A model generated the notes under the pieces. That model made no database searches and was not told where the DNA came from. It saw only the letters and a program-made list of their open reading frames with translations. A DNA stretch of 64,000 nt from Astrothelium macrocarpum (taxonomy: Eukaryota > Ascomycota > Dothideomycetes > Trypetheliales > Trypetheliaceae): contig JAGEMR010000003.1 of assembly GCA_021030915.1 (NCBI GenBank), positions 1-64,000 of the forward strand, written 5' to 3'. Shown in pieces: positions 1 to 10,913 of this stretch; position 1 is the stretch's first letter, and each line of letters opens with the position of its first letter. A program made the translations under genes and the position numbers.

Positions 1-624
1 GTGCTTGTTTATACTGTATCGCATGACCATGACGGAGTTTGGCTCTATGGCCATTTCGCTATTGAAGCAACAAACCGCCCGGATGGACTGGAATACTATC
101 GTTATCCCATCGATTTTTCCAGCCTGAGTCTTCATAATGGTGCACATAGGCACAGAGGCTACAACTTCTCTCTTAATCTATTCGAGGATTTTGCCAAAGA
201 ACATCGAAAGAGAATCAAAGAGGCTGTTGCATGTTTACCATCGCCTGTTCAGCGGACAGGACTATCTTTCGCTGCGTCTGACATGTCCCTCGACGAAGTG
301 GGATCGCAGCAGGATTCTCAAGAGCCCCCTTCACAGGACGAAGGATTCAAACTGCCTGGCCGATCTGCAAGTGCCTTACAATTGACCAAGATGAAAGAGC
401 AAGTGGATAAGCTTTTGCAACAGATGGAACAGCAGCGACAGCAGATGGAGCAACAAAGACAGGATAGTAAGGAGCAATTGGAGCAGCAGCGACAGGATTA
501 TAAGGAGCAATTGGAGCGGCAGAGGCAACATATGGAAGGGCAGTTTGAGCGGCAGTTGGAGCGGCAGAAACAGGACAGCAAGCAACAGTTGGAGCAGATA
601 ATATCGCTATTAAAAAACCGCTAA
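1..624 (+). CDS. DUF7924-family protein, C-terminal part (5' end outside window)
   Basis: The frame is open from the first base, so the start lies upstream of the window and 207 C-terminal residues are visible. Residues 5-80 (VSHDH..VWLYGHF, YYRYPI, YNFSLNLFEDF, HRKRIKEAVACLP) match the C-terminal block I know from fungal DUF7924 proteins, which are expanded in many ascomycetes and have no established function. After a short Ser/Pro linker, residues 128-205 are a Gln/Glu/Arg-rich coiled coil made of repeats such as QLEQQRQD, ending in LLKNR and a stop. The coiled-coil tail suggests oligomerisation. A truncated gypsy element starts about 150 bp downstream. Family call is from memory of the motif; the function is unknown. 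Confidence 0.7.
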   Translation: MLVYTVSHDHDGVWLYGHFAIEATNRPDGLEYYRYPIDFSSLSLHNGAHRHRGYNFSLNLFEDFAKEHRKRIKEAVACLPSPVQRTGLSFAASDMSLDEVGSQQDSQEPPSQDEGFKLPGRSASALQLTKMKEQVDKLLQQMEQQRQQMEQQRQDSKEQLEQQRQDYKEQLERQRQHMEGQFERQLERQKQDSKQQLEQIISLLKNR

Positions 625-768
625 GATATAAAGAGTGTCCTTTCTAGTCTCTACCTAGGTGTAAAGATAGTGAGAGATTTGATCTTATAGAACTATGATC
701 TCGTTTAAGGTGGTTTATATTAGCGAATATTCCTGATCTGTAAGGCCGAGGAGATTTTGTAGCCTGAA

Positions 769-3700
769 TTGCCTATCAGCCCACACTCTGAGCTAAACGA
801 GATAATCCACCAATATGACGACACCTTCCGCGACAGCCTACCGGAAGAGCTGCCGCCTGATCGAAGATACAGCTATAAGATCGATACCGACGATGCTCGA
901 CCTGTCCATCTACCCGCATACAATCTATCGCACGCACAATTGGAGGAGCAGGCTCGCCAAGTCCAATCATTCATCGATAAAGGATTGATCCGCGAATCCC
1001 ACAGCGAATGGGGCTGTCCAGTACTATTCGTACCAAAGCCAGATGGTAAATGGCGGATGTGTATGGATTTCCGCGCTCTTAACGATGTAACGCGTAAGGA
1101 TACATCCATTACCGCGAATCCAAGAGTGTCTTGATGCTTTCGGCAACGCTCGATACTTCTCCAAGATCGACCTCACCTCTGGATTCTGGCAGCTTCGGAT
1201 AGACCCCAAAGATGTTCCTAAGACCACCTTTAACACGCGGCAAGGCAAATACGAATTCCTTGTTATGCCTTTCAGTCTCACGAACGCTCCTTCGACCTTC
1301 CAAGCGCTCATGAATGACACCCTCCGACCATCTCTCTACAAATTCGCCCTCGTCTATCTCGATGATATTGTGGTATACTCAAATACATTGGAGGAGCATC
1401 AAACTCATCTCCGCCAAGTTCTCAAAGCACTCCACGGTCAGAAACTTTACGCGCAACCGCAGAAATGCTATATCGGAGTTGAAGAGATTGAGTTCGGTGG
1501 ACATGTTGTTCGCCAAGGAGAAGTTTGTCCAATGCTCGATAAAACTAAAGCGATTCTCGAATGGCCTATGCCAAAAACAATCCACCAAGTACGACAGTTC
1601 TTGGGTCTCGCTTCCTACTATCGACGCTTTATTAAAGGCTTTGCCAAAACCGCCGCTCCACTGTACGATCTGTTAAAAGAGCCCGACGAAGGCCGTTGAA
1701 GAAATAAATACCGTCAAGCCTTGTGGAATTTTGGTTGTACTACCGCGTTCAAGAAGCTTAAGAATACGTTTACCACAACTCCCGTCCTAGCTCAACCAGA
1801 CTTCGCGAAAGAGTTCCAGATCGAGACTGACGCTTCCGAATGGGCGATCGGGATGACCCTATGGCAGGAGAAAGAAGATGGAAAGTTACACCCAATAGCT
1901 TTTGGTGGCCGTAAACTGAACGGCGCCGAGCTAAATTACCCGGTATATGAGAAGGAGTTGCTGGCGATCAAGGAAGCACCCTGACTCTTTAGGAGTTATA
2001 TCGACAACAAACACACGGTCGTATTGACGGACCACGAAAGTCTTAAGTATATGAAGACCTCGCGCAATCCGTCCAAACGACTGGTATGTTGGATCGAAGA
2101 GTTCCAGCAGTGGGATCTTGATATACATTACCGGAAGAGCAGCGAAGCCGTGGTGCCGGCGCCCAGACTTCCCAGGTCAAGGTCCTGCGAATGTCGGGTT
2201 CCTGACGCTGTTGCCTGAGAAAATCACCGAGGAGGGATTGATCCAGGCGATGATTGATTACTTGAAGGACGGAAGGGAGCCACCGAAGAAACTGCGAGGG
2301 CGCATTAATCCTTATAAGATGAGGTCATTTTTCCTAGATATTGACGGCCAGCTGAGGCGGAAACTCGACTCCGAAGCTGATCCAAATGATACAACATCAG
2401 CACCTTATGTCGCTCCGCTCTATCGAAGTGATCTATTAAGGCGATTACACCGGCAGTATGGTCATTTTGGTTATCCAGGCATATTAGGTGTCTTAGAACC
2501 ACGCGGCTGGTGGCCATCGATAAATAAGGGCGCCACTGACTTCGCCACTAAGTGTCGCGAATGCCAGCTGAATTCCCACCGCAGACCACAACCGTTGGAA
2601 CAGAAATTCCACCGCATCAACCCAAATCTATTTGGGGAATGGGAAATAGACCTCATCGGACCTCTGCCAATAACGCCAAGTAAAAATCGATGGACTATCA
2701 CTGCTATCGATTACGCCACCGGATGGCCGCTCGCGAGAGCTTGCAAAACCGCAGAAGCAGAAGAAGTTGCTAACTTTATTTATGAAGAGATATATCTCCA
2801 CTACGGCTGTCCTCGAGTCCTCGATTCCGACAACGACATCCAGTTCCACTCCCGAATCGTCCAGCACCTCCTTAAGATCATCCAGATCCGCCACAAGTTG
2901 ACCACGCCCTACCACCCACAAACGAATGGCAAGGTTGAGCGGTTTAACGGGACGATGGGAGAAATATTGACAAAAATGTGTATCGGAGAGAGCGTTCATA
3001 ACTGGGACTTGTACGTTCCGGCAGCACTGTTCGCGGCGCGTGTTCGTAAGCATTCGGTCATAAGGGAATCGCCATACTACTTAGTATATGGTCGTATACC
3101 TGGATTACCGGATGACTTAGTAGGACCAGACAATTCAGATATTAATCTTGAATCTCGTCTTAAGCGTGTATGTCGTACTAGAGACCGTGCCAATGATTTG
3201 CTACTTGAAAGTGCTATCCTCGCCGGTCTCATTCCAAAGGACAAAGTACAGCCGGAGATAGGGAAACGCTATGCTGTCGATAGCTGGGTTCTTGTTCGCA
3301 ATAAACAGAAGACGAAACTCCAGCCTCGATGGACAGGACCATACCAAGTTATAAAGCAACATCCGCTGGGAACTTACCAACTCAAGACTATAAGCGCTAA
3401 TACAATGAGATATCTTTTTAACCATAGCAGATTGATCGCTTGCCATACCAAGGATGCCACAGAGTTCTGGTCTAGGCCTAAGGAAGCCATTCCAGGTGAT
3501 ATCGCCGCCTCAACTCCAGAGCTAGACGCTGTTCTGGACGCAGAAGGGATAAAACTGCTGCCAAACTTCGACGAATTGGCCCAGGTCCCAAGGAATCATA
3601 TGAAGAATGCACAGAGAGCCACTTTACAGGCACAAACCAAGGCGCGCGAGCAGCGTGAACTGCATAGGGACATGCAGGTCTTGGTAGAGGAGGAAGATGT

Positions 3701-4298
3701 CGGAGGCCAAGTCAAGGCGCGCCAAGAAGATGAAAGGCTATGACAAGATCCTCATGACGGATGGATGGTCGATGGATCCCACCATCCGTCGGCAGTAGAT
3801 GACTGCCAGAATGTACAAGAGAGGGTACCGGAGACGTCCTATACCCCTGAGCTGCGGATGGCCGACGGGCCACCCGAGGACGAAAAGCCTGTGCCGAGGA
3901 CAGCATCGGCAGACATTTGGCAAACATTATCAGATCATCGGCAGACACAATCTCAACATCGCCCTCTTGTAGAGGAACCTACCGGCGACGACAGCCCCGA
4001 TGGGCTTGGTTCTATGGACATCGACCCCCGAGATCCTCCGATTTCCAGCCACGAGGAATCTATCCAGGGCGATGATATGGTCCCAACCACTCCTACAAGA
4101 TTTCCGCGACGTATATCTGGGCCGGCCAACCCAGATATGATGATTATCAACGAATCTTCCACAGGAGGTATTCCGACGAACAGAGGCGACATTGCCCCAG
4201 AGACCGCCACTCCTCTCGCTCCTGAGCTCCATCGCAGAGAGTCGACGAGCGAGAAAGAGATATTGGAGGACACAGCCTGCGAAATAGGCGTATCTTGA
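769..4298 (+). mobile_element. Ty3/gypsy LTR-retrotransposon pol relic (RT-RNaseH-integrase), decayed
   Basis: This is a pol region in gypsy order. The reverse transcriptase runs from about 769 to 1700, with a DFRALN block, an SKIDL block and the YLDDIVVYS active site near 1356. RNase H covers about 1720-2130 (TDASEWAIG, YEKELLAI, LTDHESL). The integrase covers about 2430-3450, with an H-H-C-C zinc finger, a DDE core (EIDLIGP, LDSDND, KVERFN) and a GPY/F module (RWTGPYQVI). It is not functional: the frame shifts near 1110 and near 2155, and TGA stops interrupt the same frame at 1697-1699, 1982-1984 and 3741-3743. The last stop separates a charged tail reaching 4298. Gag and protease are absent and no LTR pair is recognisable, so the copy is truncated at its 5' side. 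Confidence 0.9.
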
Positions 4299-4490
4299 GC
4301 CAAAAGGCGCAGCCATGGTCCTAGTCACTCCTTCAAAATTTCCTTTGTCCAACAGATCATAAATTTCATTAGAAAAGCTAATAGAAGCCACCATAAAAAG
4401 CAAAAGAGCCAAGAGCTAGCCACCAGTTAGATGCCGGACCAATTACTAGCAAACCCCATTCAAACTGCCCGGCCGAGACCTCAAAACCAG

Positions 4491-5699
4491 CTATCCCTCT
4501 GATTCAGACTCTTCCGCCCCAGACCTCTCTACCTCTTCTTCTCCGCCAGATGTTTCCGACACTGCCGAAGGCGACGACACTTGCCTATGTGGACGACGAG
4601 TTCCAGGCGTGGCTATCAAACGTGTTGGGATGCGAGTCGAAGAAGACACCATACTGGCAGGATTCGCTTTAGGCGTCGGAGAGAAAGTCTGACCAGGAGT
4701 CGCTGCCGCTCTATCGCGCATTGGAGTTGGAACACGCGTACGAACTCTGCCGGTAGCCCAGTTGTAACGCATATTTGCTTCCGCCAAGGCGCTCAAGATT
4801 CCAGTAAGATGGTTAGCAAGAATCTCGACGCTGCGATCAGTCTGACCCTGCCGCACTTGGTCGGTAAAGTTATAAGAGAGCTGTAATATCTGATCACGCG
4901 TCTCTGTGTATCGAGCCATTACCCGGTTTTGGGAAGGCTGTACAGGAGGCAAAGGTCGAGCACGACTGCCACCACGGCCTCGCGGACCTAGAGGACCTGA
5001 TCGAGTTCGCCGTTGAGTACTGCCGGCAGCTGAAATCGCTATATTAGCTATCAAACAAAGTGATTGCGATGAAGAATTACTTACAGAAAGAACATTTGCT
5101 CTCGCTACTGCCAAAGAGACAGTTCAGGCAAGCACCATTCCTGAAGTTGACTTCTTGCCCGTCAGAAGAGCGGTTGTAAGTGACGGTCAGGCAAGAATCG
5201 AAAGGACCCTTTCGAACGCCGCAGCTATCACTACAAGGCTGAGAGGATCGAGCAGAGATATCAGAGGCAGCATAGAAAAGACAGGCCAGATAACCTGAGT
5301 ATTTAGCGGTATCCCAGCGAGCCAGATCGGGGCGAAGAAAGCCAGGAGTATGAGTAAGATGAGCAGCGCCATCAAGAAAAGGTTCCACCCATTCAGGAAG
5401 AGGAGTGCCAGCTTCACGCTCTATTCGAAATCGGCTGAGCGCCCACTGAAGATCCTCAAGCCTAATAGAACCATGCCGAATTTCAACTGATATTGTTAGC
5501 TGAATGACTTAACTATAGTAGAAAACTCACAGTCCCAGAGAGCAGCATTGCGAGCAGAAGAAGGTATTCGACGTCTGCCGCCATCACCACCTCGTCGATC
5601 ACTTCCACCATTACCACCTCCACCATTATCACCTCCATCAGAAGCACCAGCAGCAATCGAGCCAGGACCCGGGTGAGTTGCAGCCTGAGTGTCAGCCAT
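4491..5699 (-). CDS. DUF3716-type fungal protein, 3 exons
   Basis: The spliced model uses exons 5699-5531, 5486-5085 and 5029-4491. Its introns are 44 nt (GTGAGT...GCTAACAATATCAG) and 55 nt (GTAAGT...TTTCAG), and the frame is kept throughout, giving 369 aa. Exon 1 is Gly/Asp-rich and low in complexity. Exon 2 has an ordered segment (LEDLQWALSRFRIERE..LPEWVEPF) and then a Cys cluster (CSDSC, GPFDSC, GACLNC, KCSFC) of the kind seen in DUF3716, a fungal domain of unknown function. Exon 3 starts Gly/Arg-rich, continues with a helical stretch (RDQILQLSYNFTDQVRQ) and ends in an acidic Ser/Glu tail. Such genes often occur near transposons, as here. DNA or RNA contact is plausible from the Cys and Gly/Arg content but is inference. 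Confidence 0.7.
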
Positions 5700-6290
5700 A
5701 GTGACAAGATAAGAGCTGGGAACACAATGAGAAATAATAGGAGGAATTGAGTGAGCTGAAGGCAGGAGCAAAGGCAGAAGACAAAGCTGAAGCTGGAGGC
5801 TAGGGCAGAGAGGCTCAACAGCTTGAGGAGGAAGTGGTAAGAAGGAGGAAGAGAACTGGAGAAATGTACTGCTTATATGCCACGCGAGCTGCTATGGCCT
5901 CTGCTGCTGTGGATGAGATAGCCAATAAGTGCGCTGCTGCCTGCTTTGTGAATTGGACGAGATCCACTTCTCAGCAGTAAATTGTGTATCTGAGATGTGG
6001 CAGTGAGCAAGTTTTCACTTCTCCAGCAGCAAATTGAATGGATCCGCTATGCCGCCGGATCCAAGCCATCATTAGCCGAACACTTCTGACAAAGTATTGC
6101 CGCCGCTGGCAATAACTTGCTTGCATGATTGGGCTCTTCATGTGACAGAAAAGTCCCCAGAGACAAATTATAGTCCGCTTAGCTAAGAGTCCTAGTTCTG
6201 GATTCTAAGGTTCCAATTCTGCGTTCTTGTCGGAACCCGCCCATCTATCTACTATCATCGGCTGTTGCGTGGTCTCACTTCAGCCTTTCG
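5700..6290. other. Spacer between the DUF3716 gene and the ABC-transporter relic
   Basis: No coding segment can be supported here. The segment next to 5699 would hold the promoter and leader of the minus-strand DUF3716 gene. Around 5970-6040 there is a short imperfect repetition of a CAGCAG(T/C)AAATTG motif. Confidence 0.5.
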
Positions 6291-8300
6291 TTGCATGAAA
6301 CGGCACAGGGATCCTTGGCTGCGTTCTGTATTTTTGGCTTGCCTTCTGAGTTGACATTGACGATAATCGGGATCTATTCATTGTCGCAGCTCAGACCTGT
6401 AGGCTTGCTTGTTATGTCCTGCTTGTTGGTATCAGCTGGCCATGGTCGTCGTCGAGAGCTTATGCAACAGCGGGTAGTATCCGGTACGGAACCGTCGACA
6501 GCAAACAGGAGAATGATGATCAGCTCCAGGAAAGTGACAGCACTACTAATGTTGCTATTGAATCCAATCTGAAAACCTTTGTTACTTTTTTGTCTCACTC
6601 TTGCTTGAGAAACAGTTGGCGGAAGCAAATCTGGATGGTCATTCTCATTGCTGTACTTGCTATCGCCCGATTCCTTCCCGCTTTAACAGCTAAACAATTT
6701 GGCATTGTCGTCAATGATGTGGAGCATCGTGTCATGCCACGGAAGCAAATCGGCATTTGGTTTATGTTGTGGTTTTTGGATAGTCCCGCCGGATTGGGCT
6801 TTTTGCAGAGCATCGTACAGAAGAACATTAGAATTGACATTAATGCGGAAATTTGCAAAAAATCATCGTCATGTTATGAACCTTTCTGCGGACTTTCACT
6901 TCAGTAAAAAGTCGGGCGAGATTGCGAGATCGGTTGACTCGAGTTCGTCATTGCAGACCTTATTTACGTCGCTCATTGATGTGACCACGACAGTTCTGGA
7001 TTTTATCATAACATTGGTTTATGTTCTCTTCTCGTTTGAGTTCAATGTAGCAGCTCTTATGTTCTTCTCCGCAGCTTTGTACGTCCAAGTTAGCCAGGGT
7101 TTGGTGTCATGGACAAGACCTTTTCAACAAACTTGTGCCAATGAGAGACTAGCCATTCACAATAGAATGCTCGAATCCATGTCAAACTGGACAACATTGT
7201 TCTGCAATAATCAGATCTCACAAGAAGTCAGACGTACGGCACACGAGATTGACGATCTGAGGGCGAAAGATTCCTCCTGGGCCTTTCGCTTCTTTCTCGG
7301 CCAAGCTGTTCAATCAGCAATCATGATTGCCGCTCTTATTGGTGGCTCTTTGCTTGTATTGAAACAGGTTGTCCATGGCCCGAGACCCACCAGTGACTTC
7401 GTCACTTGGGCCATGTTTTGGCGGGCTCTTCGAGGACCTATCAAAAGGATCGTGGCCTTTTCCCAGAACTTTCCCGCCACACTGACCGATGCGGAACGGC
7501 TCATACGAATCCTTCTCCTGAAGGCGTCTGTTAGAGACGCGCCGAGCGCGACTAGCCTTGTAGTTAAGGCGGGATCCGTGGAGTTTCAGAATGTCAGTTT
7601 CTCTTACAGCTCTCGGATGGGTACGCCGTATGCAATTAAGAACTTCTCCCTCAAGGTCACGGCCGGCGAAACGATTGCGATTGTTGGTAAAAGTGGAGGG
7701 GGAAAATCAACGTTGATGAAGCTCCTTCTTCGGTTTTTCGATATCCATGAGAATAAAGACGCACACATTAGTATCGACGATCAGGACATAGGGTTCGTGA
7801 CTCAGAGTAGTCTGCACAAGGCCGTGGGAGTGGTATTACAGGAACCACGATTTTTTAACGCATCCATCTTTGAGAATGTTTCGAGTGTAAAACCGGGAGC
7901 ATCAAAGAGCGAAGTCGAACGCGTCTGTAAACAGGCGGCGATACATGACCGAATAGAATCTCTCCCCAGGGGATACAATACCATAATAGAAGAGGGAGGA
8001 TCGAAGCTTTCAGGAGGTGAAAGGCAACGACTTGCAATTGCACAAGTATTGCTTCGGGATCCAAAGATTCTGATGTTTGACGAGGCGACCAGCCAAATCG
8101 ACTCGTCAACAGAAGCCACAATTCAGATCGAAAGACTGATTGCGGGACGCACAACTTTCATCATAACACATCGCTTGTCCACGATCCAGCACGCGGATCA
8201 GATTGTTTTCATGGAGGACGGCAGTATGATTGAAAAGGGTAACCATTCAGAGCTGCTTGAGAGGAAAGGAAGATATTATGAACTATGCAACGACCAATGA
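6291..8300 (+). pseudogene. HMT1-like ABC half-transporter (ABCB type), frameshifted
   Basis: The C-terminal 500 residues are a good half-transporter: transmembrane helices (about 6960-7500) followed by a nucleotide-binding domain with Walker A GKSGGGKST, signature LSGGERQRLAIA, Walker B ILMFDEAT and H-loop THRLS. The block NLSADFHFSKKSGEIARSVD is characteristic of vacuolar heavy-metal-tolerance (HMT1/ATM1-like) exporters, which move glutathione or phytochelatin conjugates. The upstream part (about 6455-6855, WMVILIAVLAIARFLPALT and on) is in a different frame. The switch falls at an AAAAAA run near 6856-6861 with no splice signals. The most N-terminal membrane segments cannot be read as one frame and meet a TAG near 6398. 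The gene is either a pseudogene or carries an assembly indel; the NBD itself shows no loss of key residues. Confidence 0.75.
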
Positions 8301-8391
8301 TCGTCAGAGAAAACCAACCACTGGAAGAAATCTCTGCTTGTATTGGGAGGTCTATTGGTGCCCAGACTATCTTTGGATATCTCCCCTATAG

Positions 8392-9804
8392 TTATTGATC
8401 CCGCTTGAAATGATTTGGGAATAGCACTGCCTTTTCTTCATCATTGTGAGATATTGTTCCATCAGATTGTAGATCTCGAAGCCGTGGGCGGTCATCGCTG
8501 GAACTCCCCACTTTCCAGCCAAGCTTGGTACCAGACTCAGGACTTGACTTGGCCCTGAACTCGTCTAAACCGTCGTTTCCGATCAATTCTCTAAGCGAAA
8601 GCTCTTCAGCAGGTGTGGCGGCTGGTATCCCGCCGTCATCTGTCCTGGGGAATTTGTTTGAAATCGGACCATGTCTGCCAATAAGACCTTGCCTCCTCTT
8701 TTGTCCAGCTCGTTCCTCTATTTTGGCTCTTCGATTGTCTTCCCATATTAGCATGTTTTTGCTCATACGATTGAAATTTACGCCAAGTCGATTCGTGAGA
8801 GCGCGCAGTGCTGATGTAGGGTGAGTGGCTACCGCGTCTTCTAAAGTCAAATTCTTGCTCTCATATTCATCTAATTCGGAGTCGCTGTAAAAATAGTGCC
8901 ATTCCTCATGCCCCCAACTCTCCCAGCCACCAATATCGTAGAATCTGATCAAGGCTATCAAAGTGTTCCCTATAAAAAAATAAGCTTATAAGAAAACATA
9001 TGCTTGGATAATAAACTTACAATGGCATGCTTTTTGAAGACGCCATAATTTGACAACTCTGTCTGGATGGATCTCCAATAGATCATTGCTTGCACCACAG
9101 TCACCAATTTCGCTGTGATATTGTACAGGCACGATTTCATCCCAGGCTTCTTGAGCAGCCATATTTATGAATCTTCCTTCAAATCCTTTGAATCGCCAAT
9201 CAAACTTTTTATTCATCTTTTTATTCATATGATGGACTTTCTTATCAAGCTTATCCACTCTTTCCTCAAGTTTGTCCACTTTCTTCTCGAGTCTATCCAC
9301 TCTTTCCTCAAATTTGTCCACTTTCTTCTCGAGTTTGTCCACTTTCTTGTCGAGTTTATCCATTTTCTTCTCGAGTTTATCCACTTTCTTCTCGAGTTTA
9401 TCCATTCTTTCCTCAAGTTTGTCCATTTTCTTATCAATGTGGCCAATTTTCTTGTCGAGCTCATCCACTTTCTGATCGATTTTCTTGTCAAGCTTATCCA
9501 CTTTCTGATTGATATTCTCTTCAAGCTTATCCACTTTTTTGCCAAGGTTGTTGATGTTCTTCTCAACTTTATCTATTCTCTCTGCCGCATTCGCCAGAGC
9601 TCTGTCATGGTAGAGCTTTTCGGCTGAAACGCTAAGTAAGTTAATCGCACCATCAAGATACGCATCTTTCTCGGTCGGAGGGCTTCGAGGGCGTTCGGGT
9701 AGAGTGAGCTTAGTCGAGCAATTAGTGCGCTGTTGAAACGTGCTTTGCAAAGCCCTGAGCGCGTTGTGCGAATGCTCGTATGATTCAATCGTGGGTGATG
9801 TCAT
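8392..9804 (-). CDS. Lineage-specific protein with very regular heptad coiled coil
   Basis: Two exons (9804-9021 and 8969-8392) are joined across a 51 nt intron (GTAAGT...TATAG), in frame, giving 453 aa. Residues about 74-198 are an almost perfect heptad array built on K-K-V-D-K-L-E with Asp/Glu variants. Ile/Val/Met and Leu occupy the a and d positions, so a long parallel coiled coil is likely. After it comes a conserved-looking segment (WRFKGFEGRFINMAAQEAWDEIVP, split here by motif) and then a mixed C-terminal domain containing WESWGHEEWHYFYSDSEL. No known domain is recognised. The repeat is also visible in DNA as a 21 bp minisatellite at about 9230-9560, so the array could change length by replication slippage. 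Confidence 0.65.
9230..9560 (-). repeat. 21 bp in-frame minisatellite encoding the heptad array
   Basis: On the plus strand the unit reads roughly TTTGTCCACTTTCTTCTCGAG and recurs more than ten times with base substitutions. Because 21 nt is seven codons, the unit encodes one coiled-coil heptad and copy-number change keeps the frame. Confidence 0.8.
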
Positions 9805-10019
9805 GTTCTATTACTGAGATTTCTTGTAAAAGTGATGATGGTGGTGATGGCCACAGAACTTGTTAGGCGGCGGAAATCTGACTCAGCCACACGCTGGTAA
9901 ACCTCCCTCCAACATCCAGAACATGTGTCTGTGCTCTATTCAATTTCCAATTTCCGACATTTTAAGGAGATCTCTAGCATTAGGATGGTCCTTGAAAAGT
10001 GAGGATGGTCATTTGATTG

Positions 10020-10659
10020 CTATTTAGAGAGATTGCTATGGAATTTTGCAACAGTCGAACTCTTCTTAATATCGCTTTTGACGTCTTGTGAAAGCTGCAA
10101 CACAGACAAATCCGGTTCTATACCACAAAAGTCTAACCATGTCATTTTGGTTAACTGATCGCCCAAGTCTATACCCTCAAACTCAAACCATTCTCTCGAC
10201 TGGGTTTCTGATTGTATCAAGTTCAACGAGGTTAACAAGCCTTGCTCCGGTAGAGACACATTTGTTGTGAAAGGACCTTGCGTTCGTCTGTCGTAGTGAT
10301 TGACGGATTGGCATTCAAAGCCTCTTCGGGTACAACGTTGGCACGGTTTCTCCTCATTGCATTTCACTTTACGTCGGTGACAATTCTGACAAGCCTAGAG
10401 ATATATCATTAATTGTGTGTGCAGGCTGAAATCGACACATTGCAAATACATGTGTAACACGCTCCTGTTTCCTTTTGTCAAAAACTTGTTCTTCTCTGTT
10501 CTTGACCTTCTCAACATCATGATCAGATTTAAGTTCCATGTTCTCGGGAATTGGGACGGCTGAAATGTCTTGGCAATGGATAGTCTGCTGGAATTGATCG
10601 CTTTGGACATTGAGGAAAGATGGCGCTGAATCCATTACTAACACGTGAGCAGTATTCAT
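10020..10659 (-). CDS. Small Zn2Cys6 (Gal4-type) DNA-binding protein
   Basis: Exons 10659-10450 and 10394-10020 are joined by a 55 nt intron (GTATTT...CTCTAG). The splice falls just before the zinc cluster and gives 194 aa. Cys72-x2-Cys75-x6-Cys82-x5-Cys88-x2-Cys91-x6-Cys98 is a complete binuclear cluster (ACQNCHRRKVKC...CQRCTRRGFEC), preceded by basic residues. Fungal Zn2Cys6 regulators normally run to 500-900 aa with a middle homology region. This one stops about 95 residues after the cluster, in an acidic/aromatic segment (SREWFEFEGIDLGDQ) that could be a short activation region. It may be a minimal regulator or a truncated copy. A copy of the AACCGTAAACCG motif lies about 115 bp upstream of the start. 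Confidence 0.7.
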
Positions 10660-10913
10660 CCCTGTGCGATGTTTCTAGATTTAAATATTTGCGTATAGCA
10701 TTGCACTTTAGTCCTCATTGAAAATTAAGGCGTACCAAATCAGGGGATTCGGTAATTAGCGTAAATCGGAAAACCGTAAACCGCTTTTTGTAAGCTGAAT
10801 GCACACGCCACACCAGACGGTTTGCAGGAACAACTACATAGTCCTTGCGTAGAGCGGCATCCTGTTGGATAACCGGCTCTTTTTGTCTTTGTCATATCAG
10901 ATAACACCAAATC

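Noticed and set aside
9115..9627. Plus-strand ORF of 170 aa, Phe/Leu-rich
   Set aside because: It is the antisense shadow of the heptad-repeat coiled-coil gene; the minus frame has the splice site and the regular a/d pattern.
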